Positions 40,282 to 50,582 are shown, counted from the first letter of the stretch. The stretch is DNA of 64,000 bases from CAYWWY01 sp964580185 (GCA_964580185.1 CAZOJQ010000010.1:1-64000); one strand, 5' to 3'. Notes: a model not told the origin generated them from the letters alone. Program-made: numbers and translations.

Positions 40282-42034
40282 AACCCTGTCCCGCCTTCAA
40301 TTGACTACCCATCAATTCCCCATACGCGGAAGATGTATGCACCAACTCCTCGTGCGTTCCTTTCGCGATCACCTTTCCTGCATCCATTATGACTATTTGA
40401 TCCGCACTTTGAATGGTGGCTAAGCGATGAGCAATGACAAGCGCTGTTTTTCCTCTGCTTAGTCTGCCAAAAGCCTCCTGTACTGCGATTTCGTTCTTTC
40501 GGTCGAGAGACGATGTGGCTTCATCCAGAATCACAATCGGAGGATTTCTCAAAAAAACTCGGGCAAGGGCAATCCTTTGACGCTCTCCACCAGAAAAGCG
40601 CATTCCACGCTCGCCAATCATAGTATAGTACCCTTCGGGTAAGCTTTCGATATAATCGTGGATGTTTGCTTCTTTTGCAGCACTCACGATTTCTTCCATC
40701 GTTGCGCCTGGTTTTCCAATGCGGATATTATCCTCCACCGTCCCATAAAACATATGACAGTCTTGCCAGACGACGCCGATCTGTTCTTGCGCTAACCTGA
40801 CATTTCGGTCATTTAGCACAGTCCCCCCGATCGAAATCACTCCATCTCGAACCGGGAAGAAACCAGCCAGAAGACTAGCAATCGTCGACTTTCCGCTACC
40901 AGAGGCTCCAACAAGAGCCGTCATCGTCTGGTACGGCACGAAAAAAGAGACTTTCTTCAGAACATCTCCATCCAGCTCGTTATACGCAAAACAGACATGA
41001 TCAAAAGAAATATCTCCGCTTACACACTCTTTGCTTTGATGATTGCTCCCAGTTTCAGATAACAACGACCGCGTAACCGGTTCATCGATGATTTTTTTTA
41101 TTCGGTAAGAAGCCGTCACACCCCGATAGCCGAAATGCCATGCTGATATGAGCGCATAGAACGGAATAAAGCATGCACCGATCAAAAACAGCGCGTAAAC
41201 AAGGCCCTCTGGGACCATATTTCCAATTGCAGTTTGATATGCAGCAACAGCGATAGAAAAAGCGCTCCCTAGTCCAGCGAATAATTGTAAAACAAAGGTT
41301 TCGAGCATAGTAATCCGTAGGTGGCCCATTATCGCTTGCCGGAGTTGTTCTCCTTTTTTATGGATCATTTGTTTTTGCCGCTCATTGGCATTAAAAGCTT
41401 TTAGAGTCGTTACGCCCTGGACACTGTCAAGACATTCGCTGTAGTATTGCGCATGCATTCTCATCTCCTCAACCCCTCGTCTTCTCATAAGGAAATAGAA
41501 TACCATCGGGCAAATCAACAGACCCACGCTCGAAGCAAAACAAACCAACGCAGCAAGGGGGTTGAATGATGCAATGATACTGATGATTATGCTTGCGTTG
41601 ATTATTGACGAGATCGCTGCAGGTAAGTAGATGGTGTAGTATTCATTGAGAAACTCTACCATGGAGGATATTGTAGATGCGATATCCCCTGAGCGGTTTT
41701 GGCTCGTATATGCTGGCCCAAGCGAGAAAATCTTCCTGAGAAGACGATCTCGAAGAGAAGTTTTTATCGCCAAACCACATTGCTCAGAAACGATTGCTTT
41801 CACCTGCGCAAGAACATATCGAGCAACAATCACAACTGTAATAAACAGAAATACGTGCCATAACTCGGTAAACAGAAGAATCTTCGTTTCCCCTTGGATC
41901 ATGCGGACCACAAAGGCAATCCCAAGCGATACCATTGATGCGAGCAAAGTGATAACAAGCTGCAGAGCGCAGGTTTCTGCGATTTTTTTCTCGTACCCTT
42001 TGACAAAAGCAATCAAGTGGCGATTGACAAACAT
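40271..42034 (-). CDS. ABC half-transporter 3 of the chelate operon (CydD-like)
   Basis: 587 residues, same layout: six membrane helices, Walker A GASGSGKSTIA, signature FSGGERQRIA, Walker B IVILDEATSSLD. The membrane half resembles CydD-type proteins. Overlaps the downstream partner. Likely partner of the half-transporter encoded at 38509-40281. Confidence 0.88.
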   Translation of the reverse strand: MFVNRHLIAFVKGYEKKIAETCALQLVITLLASMVSLGIAFVVRMIQGETKILLFTELWHVFLFITVVIVARYVLAQVKAIVSEQCGLAIKTSLRDRLLRKIFSLGPAYTSQNRSGDIASTISSMVEFLNEYYTIYLPAAISSIINASIIISIIASFNPLAALVCFASSVGLLICPMVFYFLMRRRGVEEMRMHAQYYSECLDSVQGVTTLKAFNANERQKQMIHKKGEQLRQAIMGHLRITMLETFVLQLFAGLGSAFSIAVAAYQTAIGNMVPEGLVYALFLIGACFIPFYALISAWHFGYRGVTASYRIKKIIDEPVTRSLLSETGSNHQSKECVSGDISFDHVCFAYNELDGDVLKKVSFFVPYQTMTALVGASGSGKSTIASLLAGFFPVRDGVISIGGTVLNDRNVRLAQEQIGVVWQDCHMFYGTVEDNIRIGKPGATMEEIVSAAKEANIHDYIESLPEGYYTMIGERGMRFSGGERQRIALARVFLRNPPIVILDEATSSLDRKNEIAVQEAFGRLSRGKTALVIAHRLATIQSADQIVIMDAGKVIAKGTHEELVHTSSAYGELMGSQLKAGQGYEE

Positions 42035-42064
42035 GAAACCTCCTTTTCCCCTCCAACATCAAAA

Positions 42065-43804
42065 TCAATCAGACGGAGCTTCGCTTTGCCTGTACAGCAT
42101 CTGAGCAAACCATCCGTTTTTTCTCTTCAATTCTTCCGGAGAACCCATTTCTTTGATTCTACCTTGTTCCAACACCACAATCTTGTCCGCGTTTGCAATG
42201 GTTCGCATACGATGGGCAATGATCAAGACCGTTTTCTCACGCACCAATTCGGAAAGCGCAGACTGGATCTTGGTTTCGTTTTCCACATCAAGAGAAGCGG
42301 TCGCTTCGTCCAGAAGAATAATCGGAGCATCTTTCAATAAAGCTCTCGCGATGGAAATTCGTTGTCTTTCGCCCCCAGAAAGGGTTTCACCGTTTTCTCC
42401 TAGAACAGTCTGATACCCATTTGGCAGTCTCCGGACAAAAAGATCGCATTGGGCAATTTTGGCAGCGCGGATGACCTCTTCATCGGTCGCATCGCGCTTT
42501 CCGATACGGATGTTGTCCATAACCGTTGAATGAAACAATACAACATCTTGAAATACTATGGCAAAACTTTCTAAAAGGGTTTCTGGAGAAATGTCGCTGA
42601 TATCTTGGCTACCTAAGAAGATTTTCCCTGTGTCCACATCCCAAAATCGGGCCGCAAGCTTGGCGGTTGTGCTCTTTCCTCCACCTGATGGGCCAACCAA
42701 TGCAGTAATCTCACCTTGATTCGCTGTAAAAGAAAGGTCATGCAGAACCTGTTTCCCTTTTTGGTACGAAAACCCAACATGATCAAAAGTGATGGTATAT
42801 CCATCTGGTTGAAACAGGGTCTGCCCAGATTGTACGGGCAACCGATCGATATCCTTGGTCCGTTGGATCCGGACATCTAGGTAATTAAGAGCGGCCATAT
42901 TGTTGAACACTTCACTGATTGGGTTATAGATTCGTGTGGCAATGATGAGGAACATGAGGTAAACAAAGAAATCCACTTGGCCATTTACCAATAAACTGGC
43001 CCCTACGATGATGACGCTCGCCAAGCCCAACTTAAGAAAGCTTTCCGCTGATTTTACGAGCCCGCCGGTAATAATCTCTACACGGACAAGGTTTTGCTCG
43101 TATGCGTCTGCTTTTTTGCTCAAATCTTCAAGGTATGATGCTTGCTGATGATATGCTTTGATCTCTTGGATCGTTTCAAGTCCTTCTTGGATCGCTCCGC
43201 TCATAGCAAGTTTCATCGTAAGGACTTTATCAAATCCCCGTCTTTGGATTTTTTTCGAAGTCAAGATAGCCATGCCAGAAATGGGCACTACCCAAAAGAG
43301 AGCCAAAGCAAGCTGCCATTGGTAAAAAAACAACCCAATCCCAATAAGGGTCAGACTAATCACCGATGCAAATAGTTGAGGCACAGCGTGGGAAAAGGTA
43401 TGTTCTAACTCGGTGCAATCCTCCATAATTGTAGAAGTAAGATCTGTGAGGTTTTTTTCCCCAAAGAAGGCCAAAGGGAGCTTTCTAAGTTTTTCAGCAA
43501 GATGAATTCTACGATTAGCGCTTTCATCATAAACCACTGTGAACGTGCTTCTGTACTGGAGAATCGCAATCAAAAAAAGGATACCCATAAAACTGATTCC
43601 TGTTACAAGATAAAACCCTGGACTCCTTACATCTGCTGTAGATGGGTTTACGATCGGAGGGAGATAATCGGAAAAAAAGAGATATACATAAAACGCCGAT
43701 AGCATAAGCCCAACATCCAAAATCGCTGTAAACATGACTCCTTTACAAAAATCTTTCGCTCCTTTGGGTGAAAGGCTGAAGCGGTTTTCAATCCATGAGA
43801 ACAC
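42065..43804 (-). CDS. ABC half-transporter 2 of the chelate operon (IrtB/YbtQ-like)
   Basis: 579 residues with six membrane helices, Walker A GPSGGGKSTTA, signature LSGGERQRIS, Walker B IILLDEATASLD. The membrane region (KLRKLPLAFFGEKNLTDLTS) is closest to the IrtB/YbtQ branch, which imports ferric siderophores using exporter-type folds. Its start lies 17 nt inside the end of the previous gene, so they are translated together. Confidence 0.88.
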   Translation of the reverse strand: MFSWIENRFSLSPKGAKDFCKGVMFTAILDVGLMLSAFYVYLFFSDYLPPIVNPSTADVRSPGFYLVTGISFMGILFLIAILQYRSTFTVVYDESANRRIHLAEKLRKLPLAFFGEKNLTDLTSTIMEDCTELEHTFSHAVPQLFASVISLTLIGIGLFFYQWQLALALFWVVPISGMAILTSKKIQRRGFDKVLTMKLAMSGAIQEGLETIQEIKAYHQQASYLEDLSKKADAYEQNLVRVEIITGGLVKSAESFLKLGLASVIIVGASLLVNGQVDFFVYLMFLIIATRIYNPISEVFNNMAALNYLDVRIQRTKDIDRLPVQSGQTLFQPDGYTITFDHVGFSYQKGKQVLHDLSFTANQGEITALVGPSGGGKSTTAKLAARFWDVDTGKIFLGSQDISDISPETLLESFAIVFQDVVLFHSTVMDNIRIGKRDATDEEVIRAAKIAQCDLFVRRLPNGYQTVLGENGETLSGGERQRISIARALLKDAPIILLDEATASLDVENETKIQSALSELVREKTVLIIAHRMRTIANADKIVVLEQGRIKEMGSPEELKRKNGWFAQMLYRQSEAPSD

Positions 43805-45572
43805 GTTGCACCTCCTTGCCCAATGTCCACTGCACCGATCGCTGGTACTCCTCCCACATTGAAGCGTATGTTCCCTGTTTCTTCACAAGTGTTTGATGAG
43901 CCCCTTGTTCGATCACTTTCCCTCTGTCAATTACTACAATCTGATCGGCTTGTTGAACGCTGGTCAATCGATGGGCGATCATCAGAACGGTTTTTCCCTC
44001 CATCAGTTTCCTTAGGGCTTTTTGGATCAGGTGTTCATTCTCGGGATCAGTAAACGCAGTAGCCTCATCCAGAATCACAATGGGCGCTCTTTTCAGCATT
44101 GCACGGGCGATTATTATCCTTTGCTGCTCTCCACCAGAAAGATATGTTCCTCCCGATCCAATCATGGATTTCAGGCCTTTTGGCAATAGCTTGATAAATT
44201 CTCGGCACTGAGCCATTTCAAGGGCTTCTTCGATTTCTTCGCTCGAAGCGGAAGGGCGCCCGTATCGGACATTATCCATAAGACTTGCATTGAATAGTCG
44301 AGTATGCTGGAAGACAAAGGTGATATGATCCATTAGATCTTTTGCGGCGATTTCTTTTACGTTGGTTCCTCCAATGCACACTTGACCTTGATTGACATCC
44401 CAAAAACGGGCTACAAGTTTCGCCATCGTTGTTTTTCCTCCTCCGGAAGGTCCTACGAGAGCAAAGGTCTTCCCTTCTGGAATCAAAAGGTTTACACCAT
44501 CAACAGCATTTTGATTGCTTCCCGGATAACGGAAGGCAACATCCTTGAATGAAATGGAATGGTTATGGATCTTTTTTGGATGAGCAGGCAATGGAAACAG
44601 CGGATAACTCACCAGGGTTTCCATTCGATTCAAGGCTTCTCTTGCATGACCCGTAGCTTGATTGAGATACATGATCCTCATGATGGTGATAGAAAATAGG
44701 GGAGTAATTAGAACATAAAGAACCATGTTGAGCATCACTCCTGCGAAATCCCCGGAATGTCCGATCATAAGAATCGCTACAGGAACAAGGAAGAACACAA
44801 AACCATTGATTGCGACTGTATAGAGCGACATGGGTTTCTCCCACATTTTTGTGTAGGCAAACACCATTCTCTTATATTTTTGAATGCCCTCATGGAACTT
44901 TTTAAAGGAGAAAACCGTTTGCTGAAAGACTTTTACAACTGGAATCCCCCGCACATACTCAACAGCGTCGGTATTCATCTCTTCAAGAGAATTCATGTAA
45001 AGATCCATAAACCTTTTTCCTCTTTTTGTCATCATTGTTCGGATAAGGATCATTGAAATTCCCATTGGGATCAAACAAGCCAATCCCAAACGCCATTCAA
45101 CGGCAAAAATAAGAACCATCAAAGCCAAAGGCGTCAAAAAAGCACCCGCAAGGTCCGGGAGTTGGTGCGCAAGAAAACCATGTGTTATCCCCGCATTATC
45201 ATCAATCACCTTTCGAATTTTCCCTGTAGTTTGTGAATCAAAGAATCCAAGAGGCATCTTTACGATCTTTTGCATCGCTCTTTTCCTCATATTCACTTCC
45301 ACCCGAAAGGCTGTCAGATGAGAAAATGAGAGCGAAAGAAAATACAATACAACAGCCATGATAGAGGACCCCAGCGCACTCCAAGCATAAATATGGATTC
45401 GATCAAGTGAACCAGCAATTCCTTCAGAAAAAAAGAGCCGAACAATAAGCCATATGAAAAGAAATGGCAAAAGATTGGCAAGAGAACTTAATGCGGAAAG
45501 AGCAAAAGCCAAAGGCAAAAAAAGCGTTCTTCCGGTCATATACGTTTGGAACTCCTTAATAATCATATTCAT
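43788..45572 (-). CDS. ABC half-transporter 1 of the chelate operon (IrtA/YbtP-like)
   Basis: 594 residues, six membrane helices, ATPase with GPSGGGKTTMA, signature YLSGGEQQRII and Walker B IVILDEATAFTD. The TM region (KIVKMPLGFFDSQTTGKIRK) fits the IrtA/YbtP branch. Pairs with the gene at 42065-43804. It begins 35 nt after the FecCD-type permease gene ends. Confidence 0.88.
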   Translation of the reverse strand: MNMIIKEFQTYMTGRTLFLPLAFALSALSSLANLLPFLFIWLIVRLFFSEGIAGSLDRIHIYAWSALGSSIMAVVLYFLSLSFSHLTAFRVEVNMRKRAMQKIVKMPLGFFDSQTTGKIRKVIDDNAGITHGFLAHQLPDLAGAFLTPLALMVLIFAVEWRLGLACLIPMGISMILIRTMMTKRGKRFMDLYMNSLEEMNTDAVEYVRGIPVVKVFQQTVFSFKKFHEGIQKYKRMVFAYTKMWEKPMSLYTVAINGFVFFLVPVAILMIGHSGDFAGVMLNMVLYVLITPLFSITIMRIMYLNQATGHAREALNRMETLVSYPLFPLPAHPKKIHNHSISFKDVAFRYPGSNQNAVDGVNLLIPEGKTFALVGPSGGGKTTMAKLVARFWDVNQGQVCIGGTNVKEIAAKDLMDHITFVFQHTRLFNASLMDNVRYGRPSASSEEIEEALEMAQCREFIKLLPKGLKSMIGSGGTYLSGGEQQRIIIARAMLKRAPIVILDEATAFTDPENEHLIQKALRKLMEGKTVLMIAHRLTSVQQADQIVVIDRGKVIEQGAHQTLVKKQGTYASMWEEYQRSVQWTLGKEVQRVLMD

Positions 45573-45607
45573 CCGCCCCCCTTACAGTTATAAAGCCTTT
45601 TCTCAGC

Positions 45608-46669
45608 TTACCTGAGTCCGAATGTCCGTCGATTGTATAAAAGAAACAAAAAGAAAGGAGCACCTATCAAAGCAGTGACCACACCCACGGATAACTCAAG
45701 TGGTTGAAAGACCGTTCGAGCAAAGGTGTCTGCCGCAACAAGGAGACTCCCCCCAAGTAAGGCTGCCAGAGGAATCTGAAACCGATAATCGCTCCCGATT
45801 AGGATTCGAGCAATATGAGGAGCGACAAGACCGACAAATCCAATCGTTCCAGCGACACTAACAGCGCTGCCCGCTAACATGGCCGCAATGGCAATTACCA
45901 AGAAGCGATACCAGCGAATGGATATTCCAATACTGGCGCCGATTTCGTCACCTAACGCAAACACATTGACCTTAGGGCTGATCAGGAATGCAAACGCAAG
46001 CCCGACGATGCTATAGGGAAGCAATAAATGGAAAAAAGGCCAGCTCCGACCCGACAGACTACCGAGCAACCACCCATAAGTGACGCCCAACTCATCTGCA
46101 TGGAGGGTCATCAAACCCGATGTAAGGGCGCTAAAAAATGAGGAAATTGCCAGTCCTGCCAGCACCAGTTGGACTGTGCTGTTTGCTCCAGATTGTCTCA
46201 CAGACAGGAGATAGATCAATAAAGCAGCAGATATGGCGCCCAAAAACGCAGCCAGAGGTATGTGAGCCGACAGCGTTGGAGCGACAACCATCATTGCCAC
46301 AGCAGCGAGGCCTGCTCCTGCGTTGACTCCAACAATACTCGGAGACGCCATCGGGTTCCGCAGGACTCCCTGAAGAAGAGAGCCAGCCGCGGCAAGGTTC
46401 ATGCCCACCAACATACCTGTCAAGACACGGGGCAACCGCACATTCCCGATAATCTGCGCAACCAAGCGCTCTTCCGGAAGACCGACAAGAACACATACCA
46501 CCTGCGAAAACGAGAATTTTAGCGTGCCGTTCGCAATGCCATGCAGGATAATCACAACCAGAACCATACAAGCTGCCGCTAAAGTTACAATTCGTCGCTG
46601 GTTGCGGCTGCCCGACCAAAACAGGCTCCTCAACCGCATCCCTGTACCACTTGTTTCGACCGTTTCCAC
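45608..46669 (-). CDS. FecCD-family ABC permease for metal chelates or cobalamin
   Basis: 353 residues with about 9-10 membrane segments. FecCD landmarks: IGNVRLPRVLTGMLVGMNLAAAG, QGVLRNPMASPSIVGVNAGA, VALVGFVGLVAPHIAR-like FVGLVAPHIARIL. The GTG start at 46669 overlaps the TAG of the binding-protein gene (TAGTG). It needs the ATPase and binding protein encoded just upstream, and imports iron-siderophore, haem or B12-type substrates. Confidence 0.92.
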   Translation of the reverse strand: METVETSGTGMRLRSLFWSGSRNQRRIVTLAAACMVLVVIILHGIANGTLKFSFSQVVCVLVGLPEERLVAQIIGNVRLPRVLTGMLVGMNLAAAGSLLQGVLRNPMASPSIVGVNAGAGLAAVAMMVVAPTLSAHIPLAAFLGAISAALLIYLLSVRQSGANSTVQLVLAGLAISSFFSALTSGLMTLHADELGVTYGWLLGSLSGRSWPFFHLLLPYSIVGLAFAFLISPKVNVFALGDEIGASIGISIRWYRFLVIAIAAMLAGSAVSVAGTIGFVGLVAPHIARILIGSDYRFQIPLAALLGGSLLVAADTFARTVFQPLELSVGVVTALIGAPFFLFLLYNRRTFGLR

Positions 46670-47595
46670 TACTCTAGGATGATCCGCGCTGCCATCTCAT
46701 ACATCTCTGGCACAGTGGCGCGTCCAGGGTGAGCTCTGAAGGGAAGCATTCGCACCCTTCCAGTTTGGATAGCTGTCAACCCAACCCAAAGCGGATTTTC
46801 CAGATAACTTGTAAGGCGATGCGCGTTATGTTGCTCATCATTGCTTGTGGGCCGGATTAATATGATATCGGGATCTGCAGCTAAAATGGTCTCAATATCA
46901 AACGAAATAAAAGTGTCCTGACTACTTCCTGGCATATCATCGGGTACGATATTGATGATTCCCAGGCCCGTTAAAATAGCGCCAAGGCCGGAACCTGTCT
47001 GAGCAGCTTGAATGCTATCTCCATCTTCGATAATTAGACCAGTGCGGATATTTGTCTCTACCCTGATTCGATCCTTCCACTGTCTGGCTGTAGTTTCCAC
47101 TTCCGACACAAAACTCAGCACTTCTTCCTCTCGCCCCAATAGACGTCCCACAAACAATGCAGTATCGTATAAAGGCGCATCACCGACCTGGGCCGGATTG
47201 ACTACATATACAGGAAAACCAGTATTCTCAAGCGCTGGCACAAGCTGACCCTGGTGTCTTGAATGCACAAGAATCAGATCTGGTTCCACAGCGTATATCA
47301 TTTCAATATTGATATTCGCTTGCATACCTAGGCGAGGCAATCCTTGCGCTTCCTCCCGAATCTGATAATTGTTTACCGTAGCTACAGGCTTCAATCCTAT
47401 AATATAGAGAGCTTCCATCAAATTTGCGGTCAACGCAACTGGACGTTGAATCGGGTGCTGAATCTGTACTTCACGTCCCAAATGATCTATGAGAATAACT
47501 GTACCCTCTGTTTGTGCAGCCACCCCTACACTTATGCTCAACACCAGAACGAACACTGTAAGCAAAAACCCTTTTCTGCCATTCTTCCGTACCAT
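46669..47595 (-). CDS. FepB/BtuF-type chelate-binding protein
   Basis: 308 residues starting at ATG 47595 after AAAGGAGGAGAAATT (the frame is open further up). Signal peptide 1-26. The mature protein has the periplasmic-binding class III pattern: ILIDHLGREVQIQHPIQRPVA, NLMEALYIIGLKPVATVNNY and VEPDLILVHSRHQG. It binds a ferric chelate, haem or corrinoid. No lipobox is obvious and no TonB-type receptor is visible in the window. Confidence 0.9.
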   Translation of the reverse strand: MVRKNGRKGFLLTVFVLVLSISVGVAAQTEGTVILIDHLGREVQIQHPIQRPVALTANLMEALYIIGLKPVATVNNYQIREEAQGLPRLGMQANINIEMIYAVEPDLILVHSRHQGQLVPALENTGFPVYVVNPAQVGDAPLYDTALFVGRLLGREEEVLSFVSEVETTARQWKDRIRVETNIRTGLIIEDGDSIQAAQTGSGLGAILTGLGIINIVPDDMPGSSQDTFISFDIETILAADPDIILIRPTSNDEQHNAHRLTSYLENPLWVGLTAIQTGRVRMLPFRAHPGRATVPEMYEMAARIILE

Positions 47596-47711
47596 AATTT
47601 CTCCTCCTTTTTTATCCGGAATTTGTCTGAACACCCGATTACACTCTCTTTCCAATCCCCTATTGACACGGAGATCCCTTCTTCCTTACTGAACAGACCT
47701 ACTACACTTCC

Positions 47712-48542
47712 TCAAGCTGGCCAGCGCATCTTTGGACCTTTGGATTTTCGTTTTGCGCGTCGGCAGCATAATCCATCGGGAACTACAACCGAACGCAAAC
47801 TGGGTTCAACTTGACATACATGTGCGCGAATCCCATACACTTGTCTCAAGGAATCCTCTGTGATTACTTGCATAGGAGACCCCAAATTGTGCACGGCACC
47901 TTGGCACATCAAACAGATCCGATCGGACACCTCCATGGCATGGTTGATATCGTGAAAGACTGCGATAATAGTCTTCGCGTAATCCTCTTTAAGCCCAATG
48001 ATGATTTCAAGCAATTCCCACTGGTGTTTTAGATCCATATACGTAACGGGTTCATCCAGCAACAGCAAGGGTGTATCCTGCGCCAAGGCCATAGCAATCC
48101 ATGCCCGTTGCCGTTCTCCACCGGAAAGTTTATCTACCATACGGTGCTGTAGTTGCCCCAATTGAAGGTATTCCAGAGCCCAATCCACTTTCTCCCTATC
48201 CTTTCTCGAAAGCACCCACCCTGTTTTTTGGTGGGGCGTACGTCCCAATGCAACTAACTCTCGGACTGTAGTGCCTGGCATTTTCTCTTGAGACTGTGGC
48301 AGGAAGGCTATCTGACGAGCAAGCTCCTTTCTGGAAAAAGAGTGAATGGCTCTTCCATGCAAGCAAATGCTTTCCGGATGAGTGGCATGAAGCAACCCAT
48401 TCATACACCTCAGAAGTGTTGACTTTCCTGAACCATTCGGACCAATCAGGGAAATAATCTCGCTTTGTGCGACTCGGAAAGATACATGATGTAAGACTGA
48501 CATTTGATCATAACTGAAACATAAGTCTCTTACTTCCAACAA
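47712..48542 (-). CDS. FepC/BtuD-type ATPase
   Basis: 276 residues starting at TTG 48542. Walker A GPNGSGKSTLL, Q-loop LPQSQEKM, signature KLSGGERQRAWIA, Walker B LLLLDEPVTYMDLKHQ, His-loop FHDINHA. Subfamily FepC. It drives the FecCD-type permease encoded downstream. The C-terminal tail (CCRRAKRKSKG) is unusually basic. Confidence 0.92.
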   Translation of the reverse strand: MLEVRDLCFSYDQMSVLHHVSFRVAQSEIISLIGPNGSGKSTLLRCMNGLLHATHPESICLHGRAIHSFSRKELARQIAFLPQSQEKMPGTTVRELVALGRTPHQKTGWVLSRKDREKVDWALEYLQLGQLQHRMVDKLSGGERQRAWIAMALAQDTPLLLLDEPVTYMDLKHQWELLEIIIGLKEDYAKTIIAVFHDINHAMEVSDRICLMCQGAVHNLGSPMQVITEDSLRQVYGIRAHVCQVEPSLRSVVVPDGLCCRRAKRKSKGPKMRWPA

Positions 48543-48628
48543 TTTAAGCCACTCCCGTTCACTGCCACCTTCTCAGTTTGCATACATTCCATCGGATTCT
48601 TCTTTCAAACAAAAATGCTTCACCCCCT

Positions 48629-49495
48629 TCACCCCAGCCGAGACCTCAGGTATGTAGTTAGGAGTTCCAACCCCCTCTTGTTTTTTGAAAGATACAAGTT
48701 GGGCTCGATCAGCTCCAGTTCCAGTAAGGCCAGGTTATTTGCGCTGTCTCGCAAGAGATCGATCCGCATATACGCAGGCAGTTGATCGAAAGTATTTGTG
48801 ACCTTGTGAATAAACTCCGTTTCATCCTTTTCGACCCGATCAGGGACATATGTTCCTCCATGATGAATATGAACAAGGAATCCATTCTGTCGGGGTTTTT
48901 TCAGCATTGTATAAGTAATCTCTCCGTTAATGACAACGACTGACTTTTCCCCACAGGTTTCAATAGATCGAAAATACTCTTGAATCATCACTGAGGTTTT
49001 CTGCAAAATTTCTTGTACTTTTGAGTAGCACCTCTTTATGTCCTTTTTGTGCACCTTGAAGGTGTTCTTCCCGCTCGCGCTGATGGCTGGTTTTATTATG
49101 ATTTCATCAGATTGGATGAGTTCCAGCGCAGTTTCGATCTCTTCCATTTTCCGCACAAACTGGGTCGGTACGATTTCGATACCCATTTGATTCAATTCAA
49201 GGAGATACTCTTTTCGATAATTATGGATCACTGTTTTGATATCATTAACCAAGACCGTTTTCTGAGCAATGGTTTGCATTTTTTCGAGAAATTCATCGAT
49301 CCTTTGATCATAATCCCAACAAGATCGGATAATGGCTACGCGAGCGAGGGAGAAATCGAAATCATCACTATCCCATGCCACGATTTCTGTTCCATATCCG
49401 GAATCTTCAAGAGCTCCTTTTAAAACGAGATCGTCTTCATAAGGGTGATCTGCGTATTTTTGACTAACCAATATTGCGATATCTGTTTCTTTCAA
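48629..49495 (-). CDS. ATP-grasp ligase of unknown substrate (glutathione-synthase/DcsG-like)
   Basis: 288 residues starting at TTG 49495 (TAGGAG upstream). The ATP-grasp pattern is clear: IIKPAISASGKNTFKV is the ATP-lid lysine region, and LALLELELIEPNLYL the metal-binding Glu/Asn end. The N-terminus (IIRSCWDYDQRIDEFLEKM) is typical of a family that joins an amine to a carboxylate. It begins this minus-strand operon, so it might modify the chelate or a peptide moved by the ABC proteins, but that is inference. Confidence 0.82.
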   Translation of the reverse strand: MKETDIAILVSQKYADHPYEDDLVLKGALEDSGYGTEIVAWDSDDFDFSLARVAIIRSCWDYDQRIDEFLEKMQTIAQKTVLVNDIKTVIHNYRKEYLLELNQMGIEIVPTQFVRKMEEIETALELIQSDEIIIKPAISASGKNTFKVHKKDIKRCYSKVQEILQKTSVMIQEYFRSIETCGEKSVVVINGEITYTMLKKPRQNGFLVHIHHGGTYVPDRVEKDETEFIHKVTNTFDQLPAYMRIDLLRDSANNLALLELELIEPNLYLSKNKRGLELLTTYLRSRLG

Positions 49496-49573
49496 AATAA
49501 CGCTCCTATCTCAATGGAGATCAGAAACCCTGTCCCATGACGATTGGTTCTGGTTCATCATTATTGTTTAGGA

Positions 49574-49603
49574 AAAAGAGGTATCGCGATGGATACCTCT
49601 TTT
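49574..49603. terminator. Bidirectional hairpin separating two operons
   Basis: Perfect 12-bp stem AAAAGAGGTATC (49574-49585) with GATACCTCTTTT (49592-49603), loop of six. U-tracts on both strands. It ends the DUF4198 unit on the minus strand and isolates it from the ATP-grasp operon below. Confidence 0.85.
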
Positions 49604-49635
49604 CCTTCGATTGTCTGTCAGATCAAAGATCCGCC

Positions 49636-50448
49636 TTACGGCAGGTTGTCCACTCGGACAAAGAAAGCGCCTCCTACTTCGTGCTCCACCCCATCAATTT
49701 CTTCTCCTTCCATCAAGGCGACAAACCCCCACCAACCTGCCCAGGGGAATGAAAAATGAAAGTATCCGTTCTCGTCGGAAACAACAAGCATAGCTGGGGA
49801 CTCTCCCCCTGGGAATGAACGGCCATAATGTCCTGCAAAAGCCCCTTTGAAGGCTTCAATGTTCAAGTACTCCACTTCGATTTCTGCGCCTGCCACAGGT
49901 TCTCCTTGGAACAAAACCCGGCCTGTAAACAATGATCCAGGATACAAATTGAAAGGCCATGTCAAAGGCAGGATTTCTGCCTCTGCCCCTACCGGTTCAT
50001 TCCAGTCGCTCGGAAATCCCATGGAATTGAGAATTACTTTCGAATGTTGCGTTATATAGATATCCTCTCTCTCTTCATAGTAGGGCGCTGGGCTTAATGC
50101 GAAGACAAAGTCTCCCATCCCGCGTATGCGATAGTCCATCCTCCATGCTTGGGCTTTTCTTGATCCGTGTTCAAACGTGTATTCCAGAAGTTGATCGGTC
50201 AGATCAATTCGATTGCCGCGGTTCACTACAAAAAAACGATCCGGTTTGCTCATATTCATAGTCAGTGGATCATCATCCGCTCCGTGGGATGCTCCCCCAG
50301 GATGGGTAAAGATTAACTCGAGAGAGATTGTTGCAGCTCTCCCATCGTCGAAAAAGCTCTCTGATGGCACGATCATCTGGAAGTGGGCCCAACCAATGGT
50401 TGAAAGAATACCCATAACGACAAGCAAACCAATGCTACTTTTCTTCAT
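49636..50448 (-). CDS. DUF4198-type exported metal-uptake accessory protein
   Basis: 270 residues from ATG 50448 (AAAGGAGGG upstream). Signal peptide 1-22. Landmarks of the DUF4198/NikK-like family: AHFQMIVPSESFFDDGR near the mature N-terminus, and VLFQGEPVAGAEIEVEYLN plus SDENGYFHFSFPWAGWWGF near the C-terminus. Such proteins are periplasmic partners of Co/Ni/Fe transport. It lies beyond a hairpin (50593-50636) from the His-rich exported gene. Confidence 0.82.
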   Translation of the reverse strand: MKKSSIGLLVVMGILSTIGWAHFQMIVPSESFFDDGRAATISLELIFTHPGGASHGADDDPLTMNMSKPDRFFVVNRGNRIDLTDQLLEYTFEHGSRKAQAWRMDYRIRGMGDFVFALSPAPYYEEREDIYITQHSKVILNSMGFPSDWNEPVGAEAEILPLTWPFNLYPGSLFTGRVLFQGEPVAGAEIEVEYLNIEAFKGAFAGHYGRSFPGGESPAMLVVSDENGYFHFSFPWAGWWGFVALMEGEEIDGVEHEVGGAFFVRVDNLP

Positions 50449-50582
50449 AAAAAACCCTCCTTTTTTTATGTGTTCCGTTATTTCGACCAATTACCATTTC
50501 TCTTGCTCCAATGTCCCTGCTTTTTTCTTCCTCTTATCGCTCTGCAAACAAAGGATCAGACCCTTTTGCAGTTGTATTCATC

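Noticed and set aside
49496..49573. Fur box for the chelate-uptake operon
   Set aside because: No 7-1-7 dyad or consensus promoter could be found between the bidirectional terminator and the ATP-grasp gene.
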